DNA of 10,267 nucleotides. Origin: Deltaproteobacteria bacterium. Lineage in GTDB: Bacteria; Desulfobacterota_B; Binatia; UBA9968. Of the stretch, positions 1 through 6,752 are shown piece by piece. The stretch covers positions 1 through 10,267 of the forward strand of contig JAUXIP010000043.1 in NCBI GenBank assembly GCA_030620935.1, in the 5' to 3' direction. How positions within the stretch are numbered: position 1 is the first letter of the stretch; every line of letters starts with the position of its first letter. The translations under genes were made by a program, and so were the position numbers. The notes under the pieces were generated by a model. That model ran no database searches. It was given only the letters and a program-made list of their open reading frames with translations, and had not been told where the DNA came from.

Positions 1-108
1 GTAGGAGTGGGGGCGCCCACCGAGCCCTGGCCGAGAAGGGCAGCGACGAGAGGCGCGGGAGGGCGAAGGCCTTTCGGCGTCGCATTTCGCGTTAGAGTCA
101 GCACGTAA
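1..108 (+). other. GC-rich left edge with an open plus-strand frame that ends at TAA (possible 3' end of a convergent gene, or an intergenic repeat)
   Basis: Frame 1 of the plus strand is open from the window edge to a TAA at 106-108, giving 35 codons rich in Arg, Gly, Pro and Ala. Bases 1-80 are about 74% G+C (59 of 80), clearly above the interior. Short palindromes occur: GGGCGCCC near 12-19 and AAGGCCTT near 66-73. The peptide is low in complexity and I recognise no domain. It could be the tail of a gene converging on the minus-strand operon, but an arginine-rich frame in GC-rich DNA is also what an intergenic repeat would give. The minus strand also has an open frame here, so coding potential is weakly supported. 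Confidence 0.2.
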
Positions 109-140
109 CTTACCAACAAAGCCTAACAACCTATGCCTGC

Positions 141-1298
141 TTATTCCTTCCCCGGCCTTGTCCCATCTTCATTGCGACGGCGAATCTGTTCAGGATCGAC
201 CTTTAATTTCTCCAACATGGGGAACACTGCGTCTCCGGCTTGAATAGCGGGCCGATCCAAACCGCTGGCGCTTTCCCCTTGCTGGACCAGCATGTGTCCC
301 AGGTTTTCCATGAACGGCCGGTTATGGTGCACCAAAAAACGCGCCGGCTCCGTTCCCGTATTGAAGTGCTGGTGCCATGAAAATACCGGGATACAGAGTG
401 TGTCGCCGGCCTTCCACTCTATTTTGTGGTCTTCGATGATGCTGTAGCCGCTTCCACGCAGGATATAGTTCGTCTCCTCGTAGAGGTGGCGGTGTGCGCC
501 CGAGTGGCATCCGGGCGGAACTTCGGCGAGCGAGCTGCCGAGAACCCGCGAGTGAAACCCGACCTTGGGATCTACGACGTAAGCAACATAACCCATGCGG
601 GTCCCTTCGAGTTTTATATCTTTGCCCTTCACCAACACCTTGCCTGCGCGACGGACTCCCTCCTCGTCGCTCGCGAAGGATAACTGCTGTCTATAAAGAT
701 CGTCCATCGGGCTTAAAGACGGCCCGTCACCCTGGGTAGCATAGCTCACCTGAGTGGTGCCACCTCCAGGTAATAAGGTTTCCACGGCCTGCTTCCCCTC
801 CTGGGCGAAAACCCAGTTCTCCGGGTAACGATCATCTTCATAGATCGCGGTCCCCAACGCCATCCCCAGCGGCCCCGTAGTAGCCGCCACATAGAGCATG
901 ACCTCGTCGCTGGTATTGACATGGCGGTGCCACGCGAAAATCGGAACGCACATGAAGTCTCCCGGTTCCCAGTCGTACTGAACGCCATCGATCACGCTGT
1001 ATCCCCGTCCCCGAAGTATGAAGATGACGGCTTCAATGTTATGGCGGTGGCCCAGAGTCCTTTTCTTCTTGACCTGCTTATCCGGCAGATGACTACCGAT
1101 CCAGAAGCGAAAAGTACGCTGGCTGAAGCCTATGCGAGGATCGACGATATAGACCTTGCCGCGTTGAGCGTATTGCGTCTCAATATCCTCAGCCGACACA
1201 TGCAGTGGAGACTGCTTGCGACGGTTGACCTCATCCTTGGCGTAGGTCTGGTGCTGCCAGTTTAGGCGGTCGTGTTCTTCGGGTTTAAGAACCGGCAC
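141..1298 (-). CDS. Bicupin protein, two tandem HxH-type cupin domains (possible metal-dependent dioxygenase, substrate unknown)
   Basis: The product has 385 residues and holds two cupin domains. The first has His84-x-His86 and Trp123-His124-x-His126; the second has His269-x-His271 followed by Glu274/275 and Trp308-His309-x-His311. Both halves therefore keep a set of metal-ligand residues. The halves look like an internal duplication: VYIVDPRIGF (49-58) is matched by AYVVDPKVGF (239-248), each about 20-26 residues before its HxH. The start is taken as GTG at 1298, because AAGGGAGA (1303-1310) sits five bases upstream and this clears the previous gene by 14 bp. A longer frame from 1376 would run into that gene. 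No signal peptide is seen, so it is cytoplasmic. It is the last gene of the cluster. Its closest relative here is the bicupin at 2262-3359. A ring-cleaving role is inference from the cluster. Confidence 0.85.
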   Translation of the reverse strand: MPVLKPEEHDRLNWQHQTYAKDEVNRRKQSPLHVSAEDIETQYAQRGKVYIVDPRIGFSQRTFRFWIGSHLPDKQVKKKRTLGHRHNIEAVIFILRGRGYSVIDGVQYDWEPGDFMCVPIFAWHRHVNTSDEVMLYVAATTGPLGMALGTAIYEDDRYPENWVFAQEGKQAVETLLPGGGTTQVSYATQGDGPSLSPMDDLYRQQLSFASDEEGVRRAGKVLVKGKDIKLEGTRMGYVAYVVDPKVGFHSRVLGSSLAEVPPGCHSGAHRHLYEETNYILRGSGYSIIEDHKIEWKAGDTLCIPVFSWHQHFNTGTEPARFLVHHNRPFMENLGHMLVQQGESASGLDRPAIQAGDAVFPMLEKLKVDPEQIRRRNEDGTRPGKE

Positions 1299-1312
1299 TA
1301 TGTCTCCCTTTG

Positions 1313-2233
1313 TTACGCGTAGAGCTTGTTGATGAATCCCGACTGATCCAGCTCTCTCAGATAATGAAGATCCCACAAGGCCAGAGGACTGATCTCTTTG
1401 GCCTCAGGAGATTTCATGCAGCCAAGCTCGTAGGCATTGATAATCGCCTGCGGGTCCGGGTACGGCTTCCGTGGCATCCTCACTAGCCGGTCGTAGCGGT
1501 ACGAGTCCCCATTTTGCTTACTTAGATCCTCGAGGATTTTCTCGCTCTCGGCCTTGCGCGTGTGGGCGAAGTGAATCCCCAAGACCAACGCCTTGACGAG
1601 ACGCTCTCCCAACTCTTTATGTTTGTTGAGCACGGTATAGGAAGTCGTGAGAGTAGCGCCGTTGATCATCGGCAGCGGTCCCAGCGAATGGAAATGAAAG
1701 CCCGCGTCCTGGTATTCCCGCGCACTGCCTGATGAGAATGTCGCATCGCCCTTTCCTGATTTCATGGCCTCAACTTGGGCCTCGGAATCCTCATGCTCGA
1801 CCCAAGTCACTTCATCTAAGCCGATCCCGGACCGGATAAGATACATCATGTGGTTGCCCCGTCCATGATGAAAACCGCCGTCCCGCCCCTCCATCGGGGT
1901 ATCGACGATCCGCCGGCCTCGGAGATCTTGAATGCTCTTGATCGGCTCTCGCGAAACAATGGTCGCAGTCACTGCATTGACAGGCGATGCTATACTCACA
2001 ATCGGCTCGCCCTTGACTACGAGACCGTACGGCGTGAGATGATCGCCGGAAATAAAGTCGATCTCACCCTTGAACAAAGCCTTTTCCGCTTCAGGGGGTT
2101 GAGCACAATATTCAAAACTCGTCGCTTCAAGGCCCACTTGATCCCAAATTCCCTGCTTCTCAATAATCGTCCAGATCGGCAGATGCGATCCTGACCTGTA
2201 AACACCTCGAATTTTTATTTTGCTGTTTGCCAT
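1313..2233 (-). CDS. NMT1/THI5-like solute-binding-fold protein without a signal peptide
   Basis: The product has 306 residues and resembles the type 2 periplasmic-binding fold of NMT1/THI5/SsuA-like proteins. Typical stretches are GIWDQVGLEATSFEY (28-42), ALFKGEIDFISGDH (52-65), SIQDLRGRRIV (100-110) and VEAMKSGKGDATFSS (154-168). The ATG at 2233 follows a near-perfect AAGGAGGA (2239-2246), so the start is firm. From that start the N-terminus is MANSKIKIRGVYRSG, with no hydrophobic core, so no Sec export is predicted. The loop where relatives bind ligand is His-rich (FHHGRGNH, 121-128). It lies between two bicupin genes with gaps of 28 and 14 bp. Family members without leaders include enzymes as well as binding proteins, so it may be a cytosolic sensor, chaperone-like binder or enzyme. 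I cannot tell which. Confidence 0.82.
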   Translation of the reverse strand: MANSKIKIRGVYRSGSHLPIWTIIEKQGIWDQVGLEATSFEYCAQPPEAEKALFKGEIDFISGDHLTPYGLVVKGEPIVSIASPVNAVTATIVSREPIKSIQDLRGRRIVDTPMEGRDGGFHHGRGNHMMYLIRSGIGLDEVTWVEHEDSEAQVEAMKSGKGDATFSSGSAREYQDAGFHFHSLGPLPMINGATLTTSYTVLNKHKELGERLVKALVLGIHFAHTRKAESEKILEDLSKQNGDSYRYDRLVRMPRKPYPDPQAIINAYELGCMKSPEAKEISPLALWDLHYLRELDQSGFINKLYA

Positions 2234-2261
2234 CGATGTCCTCCTTACGAAAGATTCCAAA

Positions 2262-3359
2262 TTATTTGTGTGTGCAGAACGGATGATAACCGCCCATCTT
2301 GCACTTAGCCCCGGCGGCCGCCAGGGCCGCCTCGAAGTCGGCGTGAAACTTAGGATTCTCGTCTTCGTACTCGATCTGGTCCCCGCCTTCTTTGACGCTT
2401 TTGTATATGTAAGCCTTTCCGCCGGCCTTGGGCTTGTCGCTCCCCCAGCCGATGGCCAAAAAGAAAACCGGTTGCGCGCCCGCGTTGAAATGTTGATGGA
2501 ACCACATCTCAGGCGGCACGAAGATACTGCCCGGCCCCCACTCGATCCTTTCAATCGGCTTCCCCTCCTGCCACATCAGCGTGTAGCCCTGTCCCCGCAG
2601 AATAAGGACGTGTATGCCAGGTCCGTGCCGGTGGGCTTTTTTATACGATCCCACCTCCCATTGAGAAACGTGCGACTTGACCGTGTTATTCACCAGCCTG
2701 AATACCGTGCTCCGGGCATTCGCGCCGCGGTTGAAATCGCCCGTGAAAGTCTGGCACTCCCTGACATCGGTTACGAAGTTCGTAGACCACTGTCTGGAGG
2801 GATCGGCCGCCTGCTTGAAGTAACCCTCTTCGCCGTTGAACCGGTCGCTGAAAACAAATGGATTGTCGAAGACGAACTCCAGGTTATTGAACGTATCGAT
2901 CACTCGAGGAGCACTGGTCATGGCGACGTAGCGGGCAGGCTCGCTGCCCGAAGCATTGAAGTGCTGGTGCCAGGCATTCATCGGAATGGAGAAGAAGCTC
3001 CCCTCTTGCCATTCGAAGCTCTGCTTCTTGCTCGGGTCGAGCCAGACCGACGTCGCCCCCTGTCCTTTGAGAATATAGATCGTCTCTTCAAAAAGATGCC
3101 TATGAGGATGAAGTGACTTCCCCGGAGAGATCTCGCACACATAGGCGTCGTTGAATCCTCCGGTTCCATCCAGGTTGATAAATACTGCCGATCCGTTGTC
3201 GCTGGAATTCCACGGGGTCAGCTCGATGTCCATCAGGTTTTTGACCGAGAGCCCGCGAATCGTCGGCAACCCTTCCGATTCCTTCCACTGCTCGTAAGGC
3301 GATTTATATTTTGCCCTCTCGCGGGCTTCCTCTCCGACTGCTGTTTGTGCTTTGGCCAT
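2262..3359 (-). CDS. Bicupin protein with a Cys/His-containing C-terminal tail (possible metal-dependent dioxygenase)
   Basis: The product has 365 residues. Cupin 1 has His86-x-His88, Glu91/Glu92 and His131-x-His133; cupin 2 has His243-x-His245 and His288-x-His290. The charged N-terminal ~50 residues have no signal peptide. The first cupin shares HRHL(F/Y)EET, YIL(K/R)G, WHQHFN and EPAR with the second cupin of the protein at 141-1298, so the two proteins are related. The C-terminus ends with Cys353, His359, Cys362 and His364, an unusual cluster outside the cupins. ATG at 3359 is preferred: AAGGAAGG (3368-3375) is spaced eight bases before it and would overlap the alternative GTG at 3368. The gene is 43 bp after the gentisate-type dioxygenase and 28 bp before the NMT1-like gene. 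The substrate is unknown. Confidence 0.85.
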   Translation of the reverse strand: MAKAQTAVGEEARERAKYKSPYEQWKESEGLPTIRGLSVKNLMDIELTPWNSSDNGSAVFINLDGTGGFNDAYVCEISPGKSLHPHRHLFEETIYILKGQGATSVWLDPSKKQSFEWQEGSFFSIPMNAWHQHFNASGSEPARYVAMTSAPRVIDTFNNLEFVFDNPFVFSDRFNGEEGYFKQAADPSRQWSTNFVTDVRECQTFTGDFNRGANARSTVFRLVNNTVKSHVSQWEVGSYKKAHRHGPGIHVLILRGQGYTLMWQEGKPIERIEWGPGSIFVPPEMWFHQHFNAGAQPVFFLAIGWGSDKPKAGGKAYIYKSVKEGGDQIEYEDENPKFHADFEAALAAAGAKCKMGGYHPFCTHK

Positions 3360-3402
3360 ACTTTTCACCTTCCTTCTTTAGTTTCCGAACTCAGTCCGGT
3401 TT

Positions 3403-4395
3403 TCACGTGGCTGCTTCCTCTCTGTATATGCCCAACGCCTTGGCGACCGGCCAGTCATTGACGCTGAAGAGAACCGCGTCCCGGTCGATCTTATTCTCGT
3501 GATGGTGCCAGTGCCACGGGGGCACCACAAAAAGGTCGCCTTGTCCCCACTCGAATCTTTGATTCTCGACGACGGTCACGCCTTCCCCTCTGAATGCCTG
3601 ATAAATGACCGTGCTCGTGTGGCGATGGGACCGAGTCGTTTCCCCGCCTTTAAGAAGCTGTATCTCGCACGAAAAGGTCGGCAGAGTGGGTCCGCCGCTA
3701 AACGGATTGACATATTCCAACTTAACGCCGTCGAAGGGGTCTCCTTGACTCTCTTTCAAGGCCAAGAGGGTCGAGTAGGTCTCCTCCCAGCGATAACGAA
3801 ACGGCGGCGGCGCAAAGTCTGTCTTTATCCAGTTAGGACGGGCGTAGCCGAGAACTTTGGTGGAGTAACCATCGGGTTTTTCCACGGACTGCTGCTCCCG
3901 GACGTAGTTCTCCTGGAACTGAGCGTTCAAATAACTCACGAGGCGAACATCCAGTCCGTCCAACCATATGACCGGCTCATCGGAGGTATTATGATGGTCG
4001 TGCCAGGTCCAATTGGGCGTCGTGATCAGATCTCCTTCTTCCATCGCAAAACGCTCTCCTTGGACCACCGTGTAGGCCTTAGGTGATCCCTTGATGACAT
4101 AGCGGATCGCGCCGGCCACATGGCGATGCGCCTCCGCGATCTCGCCGGGCTTGACGATCTGCACGGAGAGATGGATCGTGTGCGTCATTCCCGTAGGCAA
4201 ACTGGGATTTTTCATCTGGATGGTTCGTCTGCCGGTTTTGTCCATCGGCACCAACTCGCCGGCCCGCTGCAGCCCTTCGTAGATGTCGGCCCATTTCCAT
4301 AGATAAGGCTGGATTTTGGGAGGGTACGTGCGGGGATTCCAATGACCCCCCAAGCTTTTTTCCGCTAGCCACTGATTCAATTCGGACAATTCCAT
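3403..4395 (-). CDS. Gentisate/salicylate 1,2-dioxygenase-family bicupin (ring-cleaving dioxygenase)
   Basis: The product has 330 residues and matches the gentisate, salicylate and 1-hydroxy-2-naphthoate 1,2-dioxygenase family, which opens aromatic rings with Fe(II) and O2. Hallmarks are PGEIAEAHRH (83-92), WTWHDHHN (129-136), WLDGLD (144-149), NPFSGGPTLPT (230-240) and a VLFSVNDWPV tail (308-317). Predicted iron ligands are His90, His92 and His132. Arg98, His134 and Asp146 fall at the spacings of the substrate-binding Arg, His and Asp of salicylate dioxygenase. The second cupin also keeps His257-x-His259 and His297-His299. ATG at 4395 has a strong GGAGGAG, and the TAA of the preceding amidohydrolase lies 9 bp upstream, so the two are probably translationally coupled. 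Which hydroxybenzoate is cleaved cannot be read from sequence. No maleylpyruvate isomerase or fumarylpyruvate hydrolase gene is nearby. Confidence 0.88.
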   Translation of the reverse strand: MELSELNQWLAEKSLGGHWNPRTYPPKIQPYLWKWADIYEGLQRAGELVPMDKTGRRTIQMKNPSLPTGMTHTIHLSVQIVKPGEIAEAHRHVAGAIRYVIKGSPKAYTVVQGERFAMEEGDLITTPNWTWHDHHNTSDEPVIWLDGLDVRLVSYLNAQFQENYVREQQSVEKPDGYSTKVLGYARPNWIKTDFAPPPFRYRWEETYSTLLALKESQGDPFDGVKLEYVNPFSGGPTLPTFSCEIQLLKGGETTRSHRHTSTVIYQAFRGEGVTVVENQRFEWGQGDLFVVPPWHWHHHENKIDRDAVLFSVNDWPVAKALGIYREEAAT

Positions 4396-4404
4396 GGCTC
4401 CTCC

Positions 4405-5544
4405 TTAGTCTCGCTCCGAAATCCGGTACAACTCGGCCGCATTTTTCCACAGAATCCTTTCCCGGTCGGACTCCGGTATTTCTTCAAAACTTTGCTCGAT
4501 GAACTTTTGAGTCTCAGGCCAGGTCGACGTCGCGGCCGGAAAATGAGTCGACCATAAAATATTCTCGGTCCCGATATACCGTCGGGTACTGAGGCCGGCC
4601 CGATCATACCATCCGACCAAGTAACACTGGCTGCGAAACGCCTCCGAGGGCGTCCGGTCATGGCCTTCGGAACGCAGCTGGTCTCCCTTGGCCTGATAGT
4701 CCGTATATTCAAGCAGGTAAGCGCCCCAACCCAATCCGCTTTCCCCAAAAACGACTTTGAGCTTGGGAAACCTCGACAGGATACGCGAGATCAACAGATT
4801 GACTATGACTGGGATCGTGCTGACCGGCCGCGCGATCGCGCTGAACGCCGCAGCGACAGCCGGCGAATAGCCTTCGTACGGCGGCACCTGGATGGCCGCC
4901 GAACCACCCGAGTGAAAGCAGATGGGCACTTCCAACTCCTGGCAGACGGCCCACAGAGGATCGTAAGCCGCGTCGTTGATATGCGGCACTTCCCGGAGCT
5001 CCATCGGGACTGCGGGATAGATCACCCCTTTGTGCCCTTTAGCGACGGCCCTACGGATCTCTTTGACCGCAGCCTCGACCGGGAAGATCGGGACAATGCA
5101 TTGAGGAACGAAACGGTCGCTGACGCTTACCCATTCTTCAATTAACCAATCATTGTAAGCTTGGACGCAGGCCAATTCCAGCTCCGGATCTTCGATCCGG
5201 CCGAAGGTCTCGCCGGCCACGCCGGCGACGGTCGGATACAACACCGAGAAATCGACGCCGTCGGCGTCCATGGCTTTCAGGCGCTCTTTAGGATCGTAAA
5301 CAACCTTGGGAACCTCTTCCCAACGACGAGGCACGGCAGAACGGTCCGCCATGACGCCTCCCGCCTCCGCTACTCCTTGTAGAGGCAGCTCGCGTCCATC
5401 CACGATCCAACTCTCGGTTCCGTCTGCTTTTTGCTCGACGTGGGGAATCCTGTCGCCCCATTTGGTCTTCGACAGCCGCTCGGTCCATAGCTCCGGATGT
5501 TCCTGAACGTGGTCGTCGACGCTTATAAAACGCTGGCTTTGCAT
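4405..5544 (-). CDS. Amidohydrolase-2 family protein (ACMSD-like) with an altered catalytic Asp position
   Basis: The product has 379 residues and belongs to the amidohydrolase-2 (ACMSD-related) family, a TIM-barrel group of metal-dependent hydrolases and non-oxidative decarboxylases. Landmarks are the N-terminal VDDHVQE (Asp10-x-His12), RRWEEVPKVVYDPKERL (73-89), FHSGG (His211) and FGESGLGW (266-273). The segment that normally reads W-(G/E)-S-D-Y-P-H is WSTHFPA (331-337) here, so the expected catalytic Asp is His334 and the following His is Ala337. The paralogue just upstream keeps Asp and His. No signal peptide is seen. The start ATG at 5544 has AAGGAAG about ten bases upstream. It lies 35 bp after the paralogue and 9 bp before the dioxygenase. 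It may have shifted chemistry, or may act as a partner subunit of the upstream enzyme. Confidence 0.86.
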   Translation of the reverse strand: MQSQRFISVDDHVQEHPELWTERLSKTKWGDRIPHVEQKADGTESWIVDGRELPLQGVAEAGGVMADRSAVPRRWEEVPKVVYDPKERLKAMDADGVDFSVLYPTVAGVAGETFGRIEDPELELACVQAYNDWLIEEWVSVSDRFVPQCIVPIFPVEAAVKEIRRAVAKGHKGVIYPAVPMELREVPHINDAAYDPLWAVCQELEVPICFHSGGSAAIQVPPYEGYSPAVAAAFSAIARPVSTIPVIVNLLISRILSRFPKLKVVFGESGLGWGAYLLEYTDYQAKGDQLRSEGHDRTPSEAFRSQCYLVGWYDRAGLSTRRYIGTENILWSTHFPAATSTWPETQKFIEQSFEEIPESDRERILWKNAAELYRISERD

Positions 5545-5579
5545 TCTAAAATGACTTCCTTAATCCCTCTCCGACGCAT

Positions 5580-6737
5580 TCACGCGACGCCATATAAATT
5601 CAGGGCGTTCTCGTACAGCAGCTTTCTCCGCTCCGCATCGGCTACGCCGTCCAAATTCTCTTCGACAAAGCTCCAGGATTTGGGATACGTAGAGGCTATG
5701 TGCGGATAGTCCGACTCCCACATGATCTTGTCTACGCCGATCGTGTGGCGCAGCTCGATGCCGGCCCTCTCGTACCAGAAATCCACGTAGATCTGCCGAT
5801 GGAAGATCTCGCTCGGCCGCGTCGGAATCCCTTCGGTCCAAAGATGGCGCCGCTCCCACTCGTGATCGCACGCCTCCAGGACATAGCTGACCCAGCCGAA
5901 TCCGGTCTCGGCGCAGGCCCATTTGAGCCGGGGATAGCGATCCAAGATGCCTGAAAAAATCAGGTTGGGAATCAATTGCGCCGGTGTCGCGCACAAGCGC
6001 GATGTCGAAACCGTATGCGCCTCCCTTTTTGTGAAGCCGTCCCAAGGCGGAAGAGCCAGTCGCGATGCCAAGCCCGCGGAGCCATGCCAATGAACCGGAA
6101 TCTCCAGCGCCTGGCACGCGGCCCACAGAGGATCCCAGAAAGGATCGTTCATGCGGGCAAGCCCTTTTTTGGTCATGGCAGGCTCAGCCAACATGACGAT
6201 CCCCCGGTGGCCGAGCTTCACGGACCTTTCCACCTCTTTCACGACGGTTTCGATATCGCTCAAGTAGGGGATGAGCGCCACGGGAATATAGCGATCACTC
6301 ACCTGCCTCCACTCCGCCAGGGCGTCATTGTGGACCTGCACGCAAGCCAGCTCAAACACGGGATCGCCGTACAGAAAGCTGAAATTTTGCACCGGAGTGT
6401 TTGGGAAAAGGACTTCGCCGTCTATTCTATCTTCATCCAAGGCCTTCAGCCGCTCCACCGGGTCATAAACCTTGGCGGGGACTTCCTCCCAACGCTGCGG
6501 GTAATATCCGCGCTCAACGCCCCCCTCCATCGCAGCCGGACAGTTGCACACCGAGCTTCCACTGATTTTTCCATTGACCCGCCACCGTTCGACCAGCTCT
6601 TTCTTCCCTTCTTCCCGCACCTCCACGATGTGCGGAATCCGATCACCGAATTTCTCTTTCGAGATGCGGCTGGTCCACGCATCCTTGTCTACCTGTGCGT
6701 GCGAATCGCAACTAATTAAACCGAACTTTATTTCCAC
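5580..6737 (-). CDS. Amidohydrolase-2 family metal-dependent hydrolase/decarboxylase (ACMSD-like)
   Basis: The product has 385 residues and is a paralogue of the protein at 4405-5544; both contain (R/Q)RWEEVP, VYDPxERLKA and GDRIPH. Predicted active-site elements are CDSHAQVD (Asp11, His13), the barrel His in PVHWHGS (His216, His218), AETGFGW (Glu277) and WESDYPH (Asp343, His346). The canonical Asp is therefore present. The family catalyses hydrolysis or non-oxidative decarboxylation (ACMSD, gamma-resorcylate decarboxylase, LigW). Next to a ring-cleaving dioxygenase, an aromatic-acid decarboxylase or a hydrolase of a ring-cleavage product are both reasonable, but this is inference. The start is GTG at 6737. 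No in-frame ATG occurs before residue 70, the conserved Asp-x-His would be lost with a later start, and an in-frame TAA lies just upstream. The Shine-Dalgarno is weak (AGAGA). No export signal is seen. Confidence 0.87.
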   Translation of the reverse strand: MEIKFGLISCDSHAQVDKDAWTSRISKEKFGDRIPHIVEVREEGKKELVERWRVNGKISGSSVCNCPAAMEGGVERGYYPQRWEEVPAKVYDPVERLKALDEDRIDGEVLFPNTPVQNFSFLYGDPVFELACVQVHNDALAEWRQVSDRYIPVALIPYLSDIETVVKEVERSVKLGHRGIVMLAEPAMTKKGLARMNDPFWDPLWAACQALEIPVHWHGSAGLASRLALPPWDGFTKREAHTVSTSRLCATPAQLIPNLIFSGILDRYPRLKWACAETGFGWVSYVLEACDHEWERRHLWTEGIPTRPSEIFHRQIYVDFWYERAGIELRHTIGVDKIMWESDYPHIASTYPKSWSFVEENLDGVADAERRKLLYENALNLYGVA

Positions 6738-6752
6738 GTTCTCTACTCGATT

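Noticed and set aside
2234..2554. Extended N-terminus for the NMT1-like gene, starting at 2554
   Set aside because: The extra 107 codons run through the end of the upstream bicupin in another frame and look like shadow translation. ATG 2233 has a near-perfect ribosome site.
2220..3116. 298-codon open frame on the plus strand
   Set aside because: It lies antisense to the bicupin at 2262-3359, whose cupin motifs, strong ribosome site and spacing mark it as the real gene. The plus-strand translation shows no recognisable domain.
3371..3400. Small hairpin between the dioxygenase and the next bicupin gene
   Set aside because: The stem is only about five pairs including a G-T pair, with no T-run, so it does not support a terminator within the cluster.
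3499..4086. 195-codon open frame on the plus strand
   Set aside because: It is antisense to the gentisate-type dioxygenase and contains no recognisable motif.
5976..6719. 247-codon open frame on the plus strand
   Set aside because: It is antisense to the amidohydrolase at 5580-6737, which carries conserved active-site motifs. The antisense product has no family signature.
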